Assembly: GCA_029990175.1 (NCBI GenBank)
Contig: JARKIP010000035.1
Coordinates: 37,462,001-37,526,000 of the forward strand
Direction of reading: 5' to 3'
Source of the DNA: Petunia secreta
Taxonomy: Eukaryota; Streptophyta; Magnoliopsida; Solanales; Solanaceae
DNA: 64,000 bases
The first letter of the stretch is position 1. Each line of letters begins with the position of its first letter. The position numbers were made by a program, and so were the translations under genes. Below the pieces are notes generated by a model that was not told where the DNA came from, did not search any database, and saw nothing but the letters and a program-made list of their open reading frames with translations. Below are positions 50,641 to 60,628 of the stretch, one piece after another.

Positions 50641-53512
50641 AGAAGCTTATGTTCCCAAAGGAAATAACAAGTTCTCGGCTCAACAACGACAAGTACTCAC
50701 TACCATAACAAGCAAAGAGATCAATATGATATGGAACATGCAAGATTAAGCAACTAAGTTCCTTATGACCTCTAAGCTTATGGTCATCACATCGAGCTTT
50801 GGCATGCTCAACACGCAAGGTGTGATCAACATATGGGATGGAGTAAGCAACATAATTCAAGCGACAACTAACATCGAATACTCCACTCCCCTTCTTGGAA
50901 GCACTCTTACACACACCAAGAGTGACTTCCCCTCCTTCCATTCCAACTCCAAGACAATCTTCCTCACTAGCCAAACTCCAAAGGAAGGTCTCCAAAATTG
51001 GCCCTTCATCATTATAGTCCACACAATGAAGGTTAGGACTACTAGAAGATGGTTTAACGCAACCAAAATCAAGACCACTCATCCCACTTGGAGTTCCAAA
51101 CAATGAATCATCCATAGAGTCTAACTTTTCAAACCATGGAGGTTCTATTCTATTGCCAATCCTAGTCCGATACAATTCGCTACCACAAATGAGATCATGT
51201 TCACACAATGGGAATGTAAAAGCATGCACTTCAAATTCATGGTTATCCAAAAACATGGTATCAAGACTAGGTTCTTCACTCTCACCCGAGGAGTCATTGA
51301 AAACAATTCGATCCATCTCATTCACTAGGGACTCCTCAAGGTCACTACAAACCTCACTACAACACATAGGCCCACCATTACCAAGCAATTCATCAAGGGA
51401 GGGAATAGGGTATTCATTCAACTCATCTTCCCCTTTATCAAATATAGGTGGAGTGTCATAACAAGGATCACAAATAGGGTCAACTACACATTCTTCACTA
51501 ATGAGAGGTTCAATGAAAACCGAGCTCACATCATGATGTGGCTTATCATCCCTCTCAACTAGTGGTTCACAATCACACACAAGTTGACCATTTGACTCTA
51601 CACTAGTTGCAAACACATTGTAATCATACAAATCATCAACTAGTGTTGAGTTACCACAAACACTACCATAAGACAAGGAAGTAACATGTTCAAGGGAAGA
51701 ACTATTACTTACCTCTAAGTGGCCATCTTGCTCACTCAATGCATTTGAAATGTCATGGATTGTCTCTTCACCTTGAAGCTCACATTGAAGAGTTTCTTCA
51801 CCTTGTCTATCCTTCTTGGGACATGACTGAGGCTCCATTGCTTTGCCTCCAAGAGTACCTACACAAGCATTCACAAGAATAGGAGAAAAAGATAAAGGGT
51901 TAAGGTTAGAATAAGGGGTGTCCTCACTCTTTTTTCCCTCTTTCTTTTCTCTCATTTTCTTTTCAAGGTTAGGTGTAGATTCGGGTGGTGACATCCCACT
52001 CACATCACTCAACACATCCTCTCCTTTTTCCGCTCGAGGAATGTCACCGGTCACTCCCTTACTCCTCTCAATCTTTTGTCTCTCAAATTCGGGTGAGTTG
52101 GGACGAGGCCCAAGAATACCCATGGCCGGAGTAGGTGGACTTTTAACATCAACCCGGAATCTAGGACTAAGAGACTCATCACTTGAGGTCTCTTTCTTCT
52201 TTGTTGGTGAACCACTCGGGTTTGGAGCTTGTGGTTTGGGGTTCACCTTGTCGACAATTGTCAACTCTTTTCTTGCACTAGTCCCACCGTTGCTCGAGAT
52301 TGTAGGGCTTCTTGTTTGCACTCTTTCAACCATAGGATGAGGTTCTTGCTCCTTTTCCCTTTGCATAGACCTAGGAGGTACACTAGGAGGTGACTTGATC
52401 TTTACCCCAATAGGCTCAAAGTCATAAATCTTTGGGCCTTGGCCGAGGTAATACTTATCATTCACATTACTATATCGCACCTTCTTGTTTTGCAACCATG
52501 ACTCACCTAACCACACATGACAATGTTGCATGGGGTACACATGACACCACATATAACCCCAATAACCTCCATGAGATATGCACACCCGAGCTTGCTTGGA
52601 AACCCACACTCCGTAGTAGTCATAAGGATACTCCAAGGCATAGCAAGGTAGTCTTAGCTCATCAACCACCGAGGTACTAATGCAATTGGTATCGGTGTTA
52701 CCAATCTTGAGCAAGTACCCTCCAATACCTTCCACCTCAACAAGAAACCTCCTTAGACCCAAGTGTAGTGTAGGATCATCCAAGTAAGATCTTGGAACTT
52801 CATGATATCCATCACTATCAACTTGGATCTTCCTCAATCCTCCTCTCCTAGCAACACCAATAGGATAACATCCACTTCCCGTCACTCTTCCAACATTAGA
52901 AGCGTTGTTGAAAGTCGGGGAAGGAGTACCACTATGGAACCCATAATTGCTTCTCGCCCTGGTTCCATAGCCCATAGCACCACTCCTACCACCACTACTA
53001 GAGCGATGCACCCCCGTAACGGCAAGAGCAATACCATTTCTCCTTTCACCCTTCACATGGGAACTAGAAGATGCAAACCTCCCATTTCCCATGGAACAAC
53101 CACCACCACCTCCCATACTATTGGAAGGTCCTCTACCACTCTCTTGCACACCACAAGCAACATCAAGAGAAGATGCATATGCATAATCCGCATAATCAAC
53201 CTCATCATCAATTCTCTCTACGTCACTACCATCATGTTCAAATTCATCACAAGAAGAGTAAGTAGGATCATCATACCTTGAAGCGTCACTATCTTCATAT
53301 TCTTGACTTGGAGCATAAGATTCTTCACATTCATCTTCGAAAGCCCCATAGTCTTCTTCATCTTCATAATCAACATAGTGACCCGCTTCATCATCATAGG
53401 AGCCGTGGTTCCCCGAATCGTCATAGCAATACCCATCATCACCATCATAGGAACCATAGTCTCCATCATCTCCGCATGAGTCATACCCTCCACAATCGTC
53501 ATGCGATGCCAT
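50315..53512 (-). CDS. A4 single ORF: acidic N-terminus, protease-like domain lacking catalytic Asp, pol-replacing domain
   Basis: 1065 residues from the ATG at 53512 (frame open to 53524). The first 110 residues are Asp/Gly/Tyr/Ser-rich. A GGGGG run follows, then a protease-like domain with IGNTDTNCIS at the place of IIDSGSC and WLGESW at the place of LFGRPW. The acidic region has HHDVSSVFIEPL, CYDTPPIFDKGEDE, EPPW and SKKGSGVFD. DAWLYHKSV occurs twice, about 84 residues apart, from a 3' tandem duplication absent from A1. The frame is intact although the LTRs have diverged by about 1.5%, which fits selection on the protein or recent functional ancestry. Function unknown. Confidence 0.86.
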   Translation of the reverse strand: MASHDDCGGYDSCGDDGDYGSYDGDDGYCYDDSGNHGSYDDEAGHYVDYEDEEDYGAFEDECEESYAPSQEYEDSDASRYDDPTYSSCDEFEHDGSDVERIDDEVDYADYAYASSLDVACGVQESGRGPSNSMGGGGGCSMGNGRFASSSSHVKGERRNGIALAVTGVHRSSSGGRSGAMGYGTRARSNYGFHSGTPSPTFNNASNVGRVTGSGCYPIGVARRGGLRKIQVDSDGYHEVPRSYLDDPTLHLGLRRFLVEVEGIGGYLLKIGNTDTNCISTSVVDELRLPCYALEYPYDYYGVWVSKQARVCISHGGYWGYMWCHVYPMQHCHVWLGESWLQNKKVRYSNVNDKYYLGQGPKIYDFEPIGVKIKSPPSVPPRSMQREKEQEPHPMVERVQTRSPTISSNGGTSARKELTIVDKVNPKPQAPNPSGSPTKKKETSSDESLSPRFRVDVKSPPTPAMGILGPRPNSPEFERQKIERSKGVTGDIPRAEKGEDVLSDVSGMSPPESTPNLEKKMREKKEGKKSEDTPYSNLNPLSFSPILVNACVGTLGGKAMEPQSCPKKDRQGEETLQCELQGEETIHDISNALSEQDGHLEVSNSSSLEHVTSLSYGSVCGNSTLVDDLYDYNVFATSVESNGQLVCDCEPLVERDDKPHHDVSSVFIEPLISEECVVDPICDPCYDTPPIFDKGEDELNEYPIPSLDELLGNGGPMCCSEVCSDLEESLVNEMDRIVFNDSSGESEEPSLDTMFLDNHEFEVHAFTFPLCEHDLICGSELYRTRIGNRIEPPWFEKLDSMDDSLFGTPSGMSGLDFGCVKPSSSSPNLHCVDYNDEGPILETFLWSLASEEDCLGVGMEGGEVTLGVCKSASKKGSGVFDVSCRLNYVAYSIPYVDHTLRVEHAKARCDDHKLRGHKELSCLILHVPYHIDLFACYGSEYLSLLSRELVISFGNISFLISIDAWLYHKSVIFTSLVLTLVGLSYSCSGKFWCVLIGLRDHRNFNGLILHILYPIDLLDESCVEYTHWGSQVIVVFFGNMCFIVAIDAWLYHKSVFSHTFSTNLLL

Positions 53513-54558
53513 AGTTGTAACCAAAGAGTTAAGGACCTCACAAGTTCACTCCCTCACGTGTATCGCTCAAGAGATGTCACTCAATTTTCTTTCCTCTCGT
53601 GTATACACTCAAAGTCGTTGGCTTTTATGACCTCACTCTATTGTTCTCACCACTCAAGCCTTTTTCCACTCAAGACCTTCTTGTCTCTTAGTAATCACAA
53701 TGGCAAGACCAATCAACTAATGCACCCAAGTAACGGTTCGGAATGGAGTTAATGCGACTCGATGAACGGAAGCTAGTTTAGTGCGCACTTGAAGCAAGCA
53801 AATTCTACGACTTTAAGTAAAGACTTCAAGACACACAACACCCTAAGGAATCAAAGATTAGTGTTAATAAAGTAGGACTAATACCTTAGAAACACTAACC
53901 AAGAGGTACGGAAGCAAACGGATCACAAAAAGAAACGAAACGAAGCCAAACGGAGGCCTCCCAGGAGTAGGCGGTCCGCCTCTGTAAAGTGGGCGCCCCG
54001 CCTACTCAAAATACAGAGAGCAACATAAAAAGAGGCGGTCCACCTCTTAGGAGTAGGCGGTCCGCCTACTGGGCTTCACAGCACGGTCCGAAAACGGGTT
54101 TTTGGCCCTTTTGCAACCAAATTTCGATGTTCCAAGGTGTTTTTTCCCAATCCGAAGGTACCCAATGGTGTTTTCAACTACTCTAATCAATCCCCAATGA
54201 TTTATAACAACACCCAATCCATAACGAATCCAAATCAAGAAATTTCAACCAAATTCTAGGGTTTTTCAATTTTGGGGTTTTGATTTTTCTAACTTGTGAT
54301 TTTCAACACCAAATCATGTAACAAGGGTACCAAATCAATAGGTAATCATCATAGATCAATTCCCAATATCAAACACCAAAGGAATCATCAAATCCAATCC
54401 ACAATAAGAATTTTTTTTTGTATTTTTTTTCTTCACTTTTTCAATTTTTTTTTGTTTTTCTTCTTTTCTCCAAGAACAAGAACAACAATAACAATAAACT
54501 AAACTAAAAGATAGGATGAACAAGGATCGAGGGTTTGTAAGAACAAATCCCGAGCCTT
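53513..54558 (-). other. A4 leader
   Basis: About 1.05 kb with T-rich runs (54411-54470), palindrome array (53968-54068) and the shared leader block (about 53840-53910). No gene. Confidence 0.7.
53968..54068. repeat. A4 leader palindrome array
   Basis: AGGCGGTCCGCCT (two copies), GGGCGCCCCGCCT and AGGCGGTCCACCT around an ATACAGAGAG spacer. Confidence 0.9.
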
Positions 54559-54570
54559 GCTCTGATACCA
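54559..54570 (-). promoter_or_regulatory. A4 primer-binding site, initiator tRNA-Met
   Basis: TGGTATCAGAGC on the minus strand, two bases from the LTR. Confidence 0.93.
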
Positions 54571-54572
54571 AC

Positions 54573-55335
54573 TGATAAGACCCAAATAGGCGGAAGCAAA
54601 TAACAAGGATGCGGAAGCAACAATCACAAGATAACAAGAAAGTAAGGGATTGGGGAGAATAGAAATAGAAGAAAGAATTGAATCAAGCTAAACAATTAGA
54701 TTAATTCAAAAGGGAGAAGAGACTTGAACCATTAAATGGGACTCACACTAGCGGTGATCCTCCATGGATTCAACGTAAGAGATACACGAAGTCAACGCTT
54801 CAACAAGAAAGGCCTAGCCTATTCTATCTCTCAATTCTATCTTCAAAACTAGCTCCCTCAAATAAATGACTAAGTGTGGTATTTATAGGTTCACCACACT
54901 TCTAAATGAAATGTCTAAAAGCCCTCAAATGTAATAAAAACAATACAAGCCTCGTAGGGCCAAAATAGGAATTACGCATGGCATTCCCGTGCAAAACAAC
55001 GCAACTAGGCACCCCGCCTAGTGTAGGTAGGCGCCTCGCCTAGTCTCATCAGGCGTCCCAAACAGGCCCTCCGCCTACTGCAGAGGCGGACTGAGATCCA
55101 GAGGTCAGACACAAAGTGGGCGGTCCGCCTAGTGAAAAGGGCGGTCCGCCTGCTTCCTTGAAGGCTTGAAATGTCTCGAAATGTGTCTCCCGAGCCTCTC
55201 CTTTGGGGCCTAGGTGGTCCTCCTCCCGTGGCGCTCCTTTGCATGATCTTTAATTCGTTTCCTTGGCGGTACTCTTTGTGCTCTCAAGCTTAGCTCTTGA
55301 TGGCTGGCGTTTTGGCTCCAATTTGGGTCTTATCA
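54573..55335 (-). repeat. A4 5' LTR
   Basis: 763 bp; on the minus strand TGATAAGACCC at 55335 and GGGTCTTATCA at 54573. U3 array at 55006-55151. Complete, unlike the 3' copy. Confidence 0.94.
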
Positions 55336-55542
55336 CCTATTGATCTCCTTGTTTGTTCATGTGTTGGGTGCACTTTCTTTGTGACTCGAGTACTTGTCGT
55401 TTCCTTGGGAGACATGAGCTTTTTCATTGGTATTGATGCTTGGCTCTATCACAAGAGTGTGTTTTCCCACACTTTTGCCACTAACCTACTCTTGTAGTGG
55501 GAAGTTTTGTTTGTGCTTGTTTGAATGTAGGCTTGATGGTTT

Positions 55543-55578
55543 GATTTCGAGGACGAAATCCTTTCAAGAAGGGGAGGA
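55543..55578 (+). promoter_or_regulatory. A3 polypurine tract and hairpin
   Basis: GATTTCGAGGACGAAATC (55543-55560), then CAAGAAGGGGAGGA before LTR start TGATAAGATCC at 55579. Confidence 0.9.
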
Positions 55579-56366
55579 TGATAAGATCCAAATTGGAGCC
55601 AAAACGCCAACCATCAAGAGCCAAGCTTGAGAGCACAAAGAGTACCGCCAAGGCCCCCGAAAGCAACTTAAAGATCATGCAAAGGAGCGCCAAGGGAGGA
55701 GGACCACCTAGGCCCCAAAGGAGAGGCTCGGGAGACACATTTTGAGCCATTCCAAGGACCCCCCCCCCCCCAGGAAGGGGCGGACCGCCTAGTCAAAGGG
55801 GCGGGCCGCCTAGTTGAAGTTGAGCCTCGGCATTTTGGGGCGCCTGAAAAGGGGCGGACCGCCTCTGCAGAAGCTTGGGCCGCCTACTCCACAGCATGGA
55901 GAAGTAGGCGGACCGCCTACTCCCACTAGGCAGGGGCGCCTACTTGCTGAGCTTTGGACGGGAATTTGGCATAAAGTTCCTATTTTGGCCCTACGAGGCT
56001 TGTATTGTTTTTATTACATTTGAGGGCTTTTAGACATTTCATTTAGAAGTGTGGTGAACCTATAAATACCACACTTAGTCATTTATTTCATTTTAGCTAG
56101 TTTTGAAGATAGAATTGAGAAGATAGAATAGGCTAGGCCTTTCTTGTTGAAGCGTTGACTTCGTGTATCTCTTACATTGAATCCATGGAGGATAACCGCT
56201 AATGTGAATCCCGTTTAATGGTTCAAGTCTCTTCTCCCTTTGAATTAATCTAATTGTTTAGCTTGATTCAATTCTTTCTTCTATTTCTATTCTCCCCAAT
56301 CCCTTACTTTCTTGTTATCTTGTGATTGTTGCTTCCGCATCCTTGTTATTTGCTTCCGCATATTTG
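55579..56366 (+). repeat. A3 3' LTR, lacking its last bases
   Basis: Colinear with 45007-45808 up to ...cgcatatttg (56366), where the expected atccttatca is replaced by an inverted PBS. C run of 13. U3 array at 55777-55943. Two base differences from the 5' copy were seen (gagtcacat/gagacacat, gcgaacc/gcggacc). Confidence 0.93.
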
Positions 56367-56377
56367 CTCTGATACCA
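56366..56377 (-). promoter_or_regulatory. Inverted primer-binding site at the A3 fold-back junction
   Basis: gctctgatacca, the reverse complement of the A3 PBS, joined to the truncated plus LTR at a shared TTG. Confidence 0.9.
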
Positions 56378-56379
56378 AA

Positions 56380-57173
56380 TGATAAGGATCAAATATGCGG
56401 AAGCAAATAACAAGGATGCGGAAGCAACAATCACAAGATAACAAGAAAGTAAGGGATTGGGGAGAATAGAAATAGAAGAAAGAATTGAATCAAGCTAAAC
56501 AATTAGATTAATTCAAAGGGAGAAGAGACTTGAACCATTAAACGGGATTCACATTAGCGGTTATCCTCCATGGATTAAATGTAAGAGATACACGAAGTCA
56601 ACGCTTCAACAAGAAAGGCCTAGCCTATTCTATCTTCTCAATTCTATCTTCAAAACTAGCTAAAATGAAATAAATGACTAAGTGTGGTATTTATAGGTTC
56701 ACCACACTTCTAAATGAAATGTCTAAAAGCCCTCAAATGTAATAAAAACAATACAAGCCTCGTAGGGCCAAAATAGGAACTTTATGCCAAATTCCCGTCC
56801 AAAGCTCAGCAAGTAGGCGCCCCTGCCTAGTGGGAGTAGGCGGTCCGCCTACTTCTCCATGCTGTGGAGTAGGCGGCCCAAGCTTCTGCAGAGGCGGTCC
56901 GCCCCTTTTCAGGCGCCCCAAAATGCCGAGGCTCAACTTCAGCTAGGCGGCCCGCCCCTTTGACTAGGCGGTCCGCCCCTTCCTGGGGGGGGGTCCTTGG
57001 AATGGCTCAAAATGTGTCTCCCGAGCCTCTCCTTTGGGGCCTAGGTGGTCCTCCTCCCTTGGCGCTCCTTTGCATGATCTTTAAGTTGCTTTTGGGGGCC
57101 TTGGCGGTACTCTTTGTGCTCTCAAGCTTGGCTCTTGATGGTTGGCGTTTTGGCTCCAATTTGGATCTTATCA
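56380..57173 (-). repeat. A3 inverted terminal LTR
   Basis: 794 bp, reverse complement of the A3 LTR with about three base differences and a G/C run of 9. Palindrome array at 56813-56981. The outer end is the U3 start and abuts TSD GACCA. Confidence 0.92.
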
Positions 57174-58183
57174 GACCACTTGCATTTGCTATTGGTTTCC
57201 TAGGAGTGATGGTCTTCCCCGAGAGTTCAAGTCACGACATATGCTCAAGACTTGTCATGGTTGCCGATGTAGTGTTCAATGGAATTGATGGTTATCGTTA
57301 TACCATAGCTCCTATGATAGTAGCAGACATTTATCGAGCTCTGGGGTGTTGCGAGAGAGGAGCAAGATACTTCTAAGGGTGTAATCTTTTACTACAAGCA
57401 TGGTTCAAAGAACATTTAGAGAAAGCAAGAGGTGCACAAGCATTGTCCAAACCAACTGGTTGCAACCAATTGATTGGGGAACGGTATGGAGTTCCAAAAC
57501 TCAAACAGCCAAGCAGCAGAGAGAAGTGGGTAAAATTGTTCGAAGACATAACAGAGGACTCAATCCGGTGGATGTTCACTTGGTTTCCTTCATCAGATTT
57601 CATAATTAGTTCTGAGAAGGCATCGTTTGTGATACTTATGGGGTTAAGAGGCCTCCAACCCTATCAGCCGCTAAGAGTAATGAGGCAAGCAGGGAGGAAG
57701 CAAATCAAACCATTGATATCGAACACGAAAGATTATCAGTTTCACTACACCGAAGATGTTTTTCCAAGGGTCAAGAGCGTTAGGAAGTCATGGGAAGGAA
57801 GACAAGTCATGGAAGAAGCATCGCTAGCGCCTAACAGATACAACGCTGGATGCGAGCCAAAGTACAAAAGCTGGTTACGCTCTAGTATAAAGGGAAATGT
57901 GATAGTAGGACCGAGTCGTGGGAATAACGTAAAAGATTGTGAAGCAGAGGCTCAAATCCGGTACCGAGAGTTCATGTTGAAAGTTGTCAAGATGGATAAG
58001 GAAAACAAAGAAGAGATCGAAGAATGGAAAAAGCGTACATTAGAACTAGAGGGAAAGATAGAGGCATTGGAAGCAAAACTTGAGCAATGGAATTCGGAGT
58101 GCGCAAAGGTAGATATCTTGCACTTAGTAGCAGCCAAGGGATATTTAATCAAAGCCATGGAGGAAGTCAAGGAGATCACATGA

Positions 58184-58573
58184 GAAGCAAAGAAAGCCAA
58201 GATGGAAAAGGAGTGTGTCGCCTAGTCAAAGTGTCATTTTCATTTCTTCTTTCATATTTTTACTTTTCAAAAATTATTGTCACGTACTGATTTACAAAAT
58301 TTTGGGGAATTTACGAGAATAATTGGCTACAAAATGCGTATTCGTTTTTCTTTGCATAATGACAAACCTAGGAAGGCTATACGTCTTTGGCACGTAATAG
58401 TCTATTAGTAAACCTATGCCAAATGTCAAAGGGTTCTAAACCCAAAAAGTGGCAAATTGCATCTCTCATTGATGCAAAGAAGCGTTTGCACAAAACATTG
58501 ATTGTCTGTTTGAACATGATCAAAACTATAAGGATGTTTTGGTCTTTACCTTTTCTTGTTTTGTTTTCAGACT
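58184..58573 (+). other. F spacer between ORF1a and ORF1b
   Basis: AT-rich, no long ORF. It ends in CTTTACCTTTTCTTGTTTTGTTTTCAG (58545-58570), a strong 3' splice-site look-alike three bases before the ORF1b ATG. Confidence 0.6.
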
Positions 58574-60200
58574 ATGGCTGCAAAAGGAACTCTCTAATTT
58601 GAGATCGTTTCCCGACCTCCTCACTTGATCAAACTTTGGTCGGAGGACTTGGCTGTTGTCAGAAAAGCTCATGTTCAAAAGATGTTGGGGGAATTGATAG
58701 CCCTCAAGAACTACACTGCCGTGACTGGTTTGGTTAAAGTTGCTACACATTTTTGGGACTACAAAAGGGCTATGTTTCACTTCAATGGTTTCGAGTTGGA
58801 ACCGATATTGGAAGAATTTGGAGTATTAGCAGGGTTAGAGTCTGGACCGGAGACCATGATTTATCCTCGAGATGTGGATGAGTTCATTGAACTGTTGGGA
58901 GCTCTTTATGATCCATATGCCGAGGGAGTGATCGAATGGAAAAGTCACGTTGGAATACTTGCACTCTAGGTTTGGAGATTTGACACTTAGACACGAATGG
59001 AATGGGGCATGGGAGATTCAAGATTGGGAGAGGACTGAATCCAGTGCTTTCATAATTGCTTTTCTTGGAAGCATGGTTTTCCCCAAGAAAGGAGGCAAGA
59101 TCGACATAAGGCTAGGGAGAGTAGTAGGGAGACTGCGCAAAGGTGCCTTAAAAAACGTCAAGTAAGCTTGGTTCCGATGATTTTGGGAGAAGCTTATAGG
59201 GCTTTGACCAAATGTAGGAGGGAAGGAGACTTCTTCGAAGGTTGCAATCTGTTGCTGGAAATCTGGTTGATAGAGCATTTGCACAGCATCCCCGTCAGTC
59301 CGGTGGCGCCAAAATCCTCTTGGCAAGGAGGAATCCATTCACATAGCACCCGTATGGCTGGAACAGTGGCATGGGAATACCCCGCGAACATGGAAGGTTG
59401 GTACGCCAAGCTCGAGGAATTACAAGAGGTGCAATGGGTGATTGAACATTGTGCTGGCTTCGTTGTCTCCGTACAAAGTCAAGACATCAGTTTCTTGACG
59501 TTGATTGGATTCCGAGGAACTCATCACTATGTTCCTTTAAGGATCCTTCGGCAAGTGGGCATGACACAAAATACTCCGCAGTTAACTAAAGGAAAAAGTT
59601 TCAATGTTGACATAAAGGGCATCGAACATCCGATGGTCCTCACCATACTGACAATGCGGGAAATCTATGCAATTTTGTCGTGGTCATGGCAGTAGGGTGA
59701 ACCCCATAGCTACCCTGACTTACCCTCAATAGCTCGACGAAGATAGGGAGAAGTATCGATCCAAGACTACACTAAAAAGGAAAGCGAAAGCTCCAAATGC
59801 TGCTGAAAAATACAAGAAGCAGAAACAAGAGTTTAGCCAAAGGAAGAAGGAGTTAAGGGGGACACAAGAAAGAGAGATGAGGATACAATACAAAGATAAG
59901 ATCAAAGGGGACGAACTAAAGTATTAGGCCGTCAAGGTCATGACTGCAAGGCAAGCTGCTGGGAATTCGCAAGATTTTCTCAAAGGATGGGGAGAATATT
60001 TTAAGTCAGTACCACTGGAAGAGAAGGAAGCGAGAGGGTTGGAAATTTGCGAGTTTCTGGTAAAAGCTCTGGGTGACATGGAGGATGGGAAAGACTTGCT
60101 GGAAACATTTGCTGATACTCCGCTCATTAGTCTGGTTCACAAACCCAAAGAAGAAGCCAAAGAGGAGAAGGAGAAGGAAGACGCTGGAGCTGATGTCTGA
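58574..60200 (+). pseudogene. F ORF1b: second DUF7745-like region
   Basis: From the ATG at 58574 there is a TAA at codon 8, then an open stretch with FNGFELEPILEEFGVLAG. A frameshift near 58940 leads to FGDLTLRHEW and FIIAFLGSMVF. A second shift in an A run near 59150 leads to VPMILGEAYRALTKC, GCNLLLEIWLIEHL and LIGFRG (to 59695). A Lys/Glu-rich tail with further breaks runs to 60200. It is colinear with ORF1a but clearly diverged, so it is not a recent duplicate. Either the element carried two ORF1 genes or remains of two elements are joined. Confidence 0.7.
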
Positions 60201-60628
60201 ACTTGAAGTCCTTTTGCTTGGCGCCTAGTCTAGTCGTGTCGAGTCAAGTTTTCTTCTCTTTTCTTTATCAAGTCATTAGTGGTTGTAATAAAGCCAAGCA
60301 AACTAAATAAAATTTCGTTATTTTAGGGTTTTAGACTGGTGATGATCATGTTTATTCAAACGAAATGATGTGTTTGGTGCAAACGTTACTTCGAATCCGC
60401 AATAGGCCCACCTCTGGCACAAAAAGAGATCCCATGCATGATAGGGCGCGATTTTATTCAAGCTAACGTATACTCACATTCTTCTTTTCTTGTTTTGATG
60501 TGTCAGTTCCCAAGTCCCCGAAAGTTTGGTTTATGCATTCTGGCCGCGCCGCAATACCGGTTGAGGTCCAAAGGATCGATCCCAACACCTCCCTTTTGCC
60601 TACAAGGACAAGGACGAGACGAAATATC
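60201..60628 (+). other. F spacer before gag
   Basis: No convincing gene. A pyrimidine-rich stretch ending ...TTGTTTTGATGTGTCAG (about 60491-60507) precedes the gag frame, in the same position as the tracts before ORF1a and ORF1b. Confidence 0.5.

Larger units (their letters stand above)
49681..55335 (-). mobile_element. A4: A-family element nested in A3, with a truncated 3' LTR
   Basis: Minus strand, flanked by CCTAT (49676-49680 and 55336-55340), or CCTATT by six bases. The 5' LTR (54573-55335, 763 bp) is complete. The 3' LTR (49681-50232) lacks its last roughly 212 bp (the U5 side) yet abuts the TSD. PBS, leader, a 1066-codon ORF and PPT are present. The two LTR copies differ at about eight positions over 550 bp. 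Confidence 0.9.
46861..55497 (+). pseudogene. A3 ORF: A-type protein broken by a stop, a frameshift and A4
   Basis: Starts at the ATG at 46861 with the Asp/Gly/Tyr/Ser-rich N-terminus. Compared with A4, an in-frame TGA (47326-47328) replaces a Glu codon, and one extra T in the run at about 47480-47482 shifts the frame. Beyond the shift the protein is open to 49680, with a protease-like IGGTDANC segment (no catalytic Asp), WLGDPW, HHDVSSIFIEPL, CYDTPPIFYKVE and EPPW. A4 interrupts it at 49681; the end resumes at 55341 with PIDLLVCSC...DAWLYHKSVFSHT and stops at 55497. The encoded product cannot be full length. Confidence 0.88.
45007..57173 (+). mobile_element. A3: A-family element with an inverted extra LTR at its right end, split by A4
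   Basis: One insertion flanked by TSD GACCA (45002-45006 and 57174-57178). It contains a plus LTR (45007-45808), PBS, leader, a broken A-type ORF, PPT, a plus LTR missing its last bases (55579-56366), an inverted PBS, and an inverted LTR (56380-57173). The left terminus begins TGATAAGATCC and the right ends GGATCTTATCA, so both are U3 ends. A4 sits inside the ORF. The shared TSD argues that the whole structure integrated at once. Confidence 0.87.
44515..58183 (+). pseudogene. F ORF1a: DUF7745-like protein, split by A3
   Basis: The parts 44515-45006 and 57179-58183 join at GACCA and keep one reading frame of about 500 codons. Segments such as FRFGDIELTPLLEEIGGF, AIGFLGVMVF, TIAPMIVADIYRAL and GCNLLLQAWFKEHL resemble the plant DUF7745-type proteins found as ORF1 of Ogre/Tat elements. 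The C-terminal third is a Lys/Glu-rich probable coiled coil (about 57960-58180). In-frame stops are TGA 44659, TAA 44893, TGA 45001 and TAA 57374. Three of these four could come from CGA or CAA by C-to-T change. Function in Ogre-type elements is unknown. Decayed but with no frameshift, unlike the second copy downstream. Confidence 0.75.

Noticed and set aside
57174..57376. Possible host gene for the DUF7745-like protein
   Set aside because: It joins across A3 to ORF1a, lies upstream of an Ogre/Tat gag, and is full of stops, so it is element-derived.
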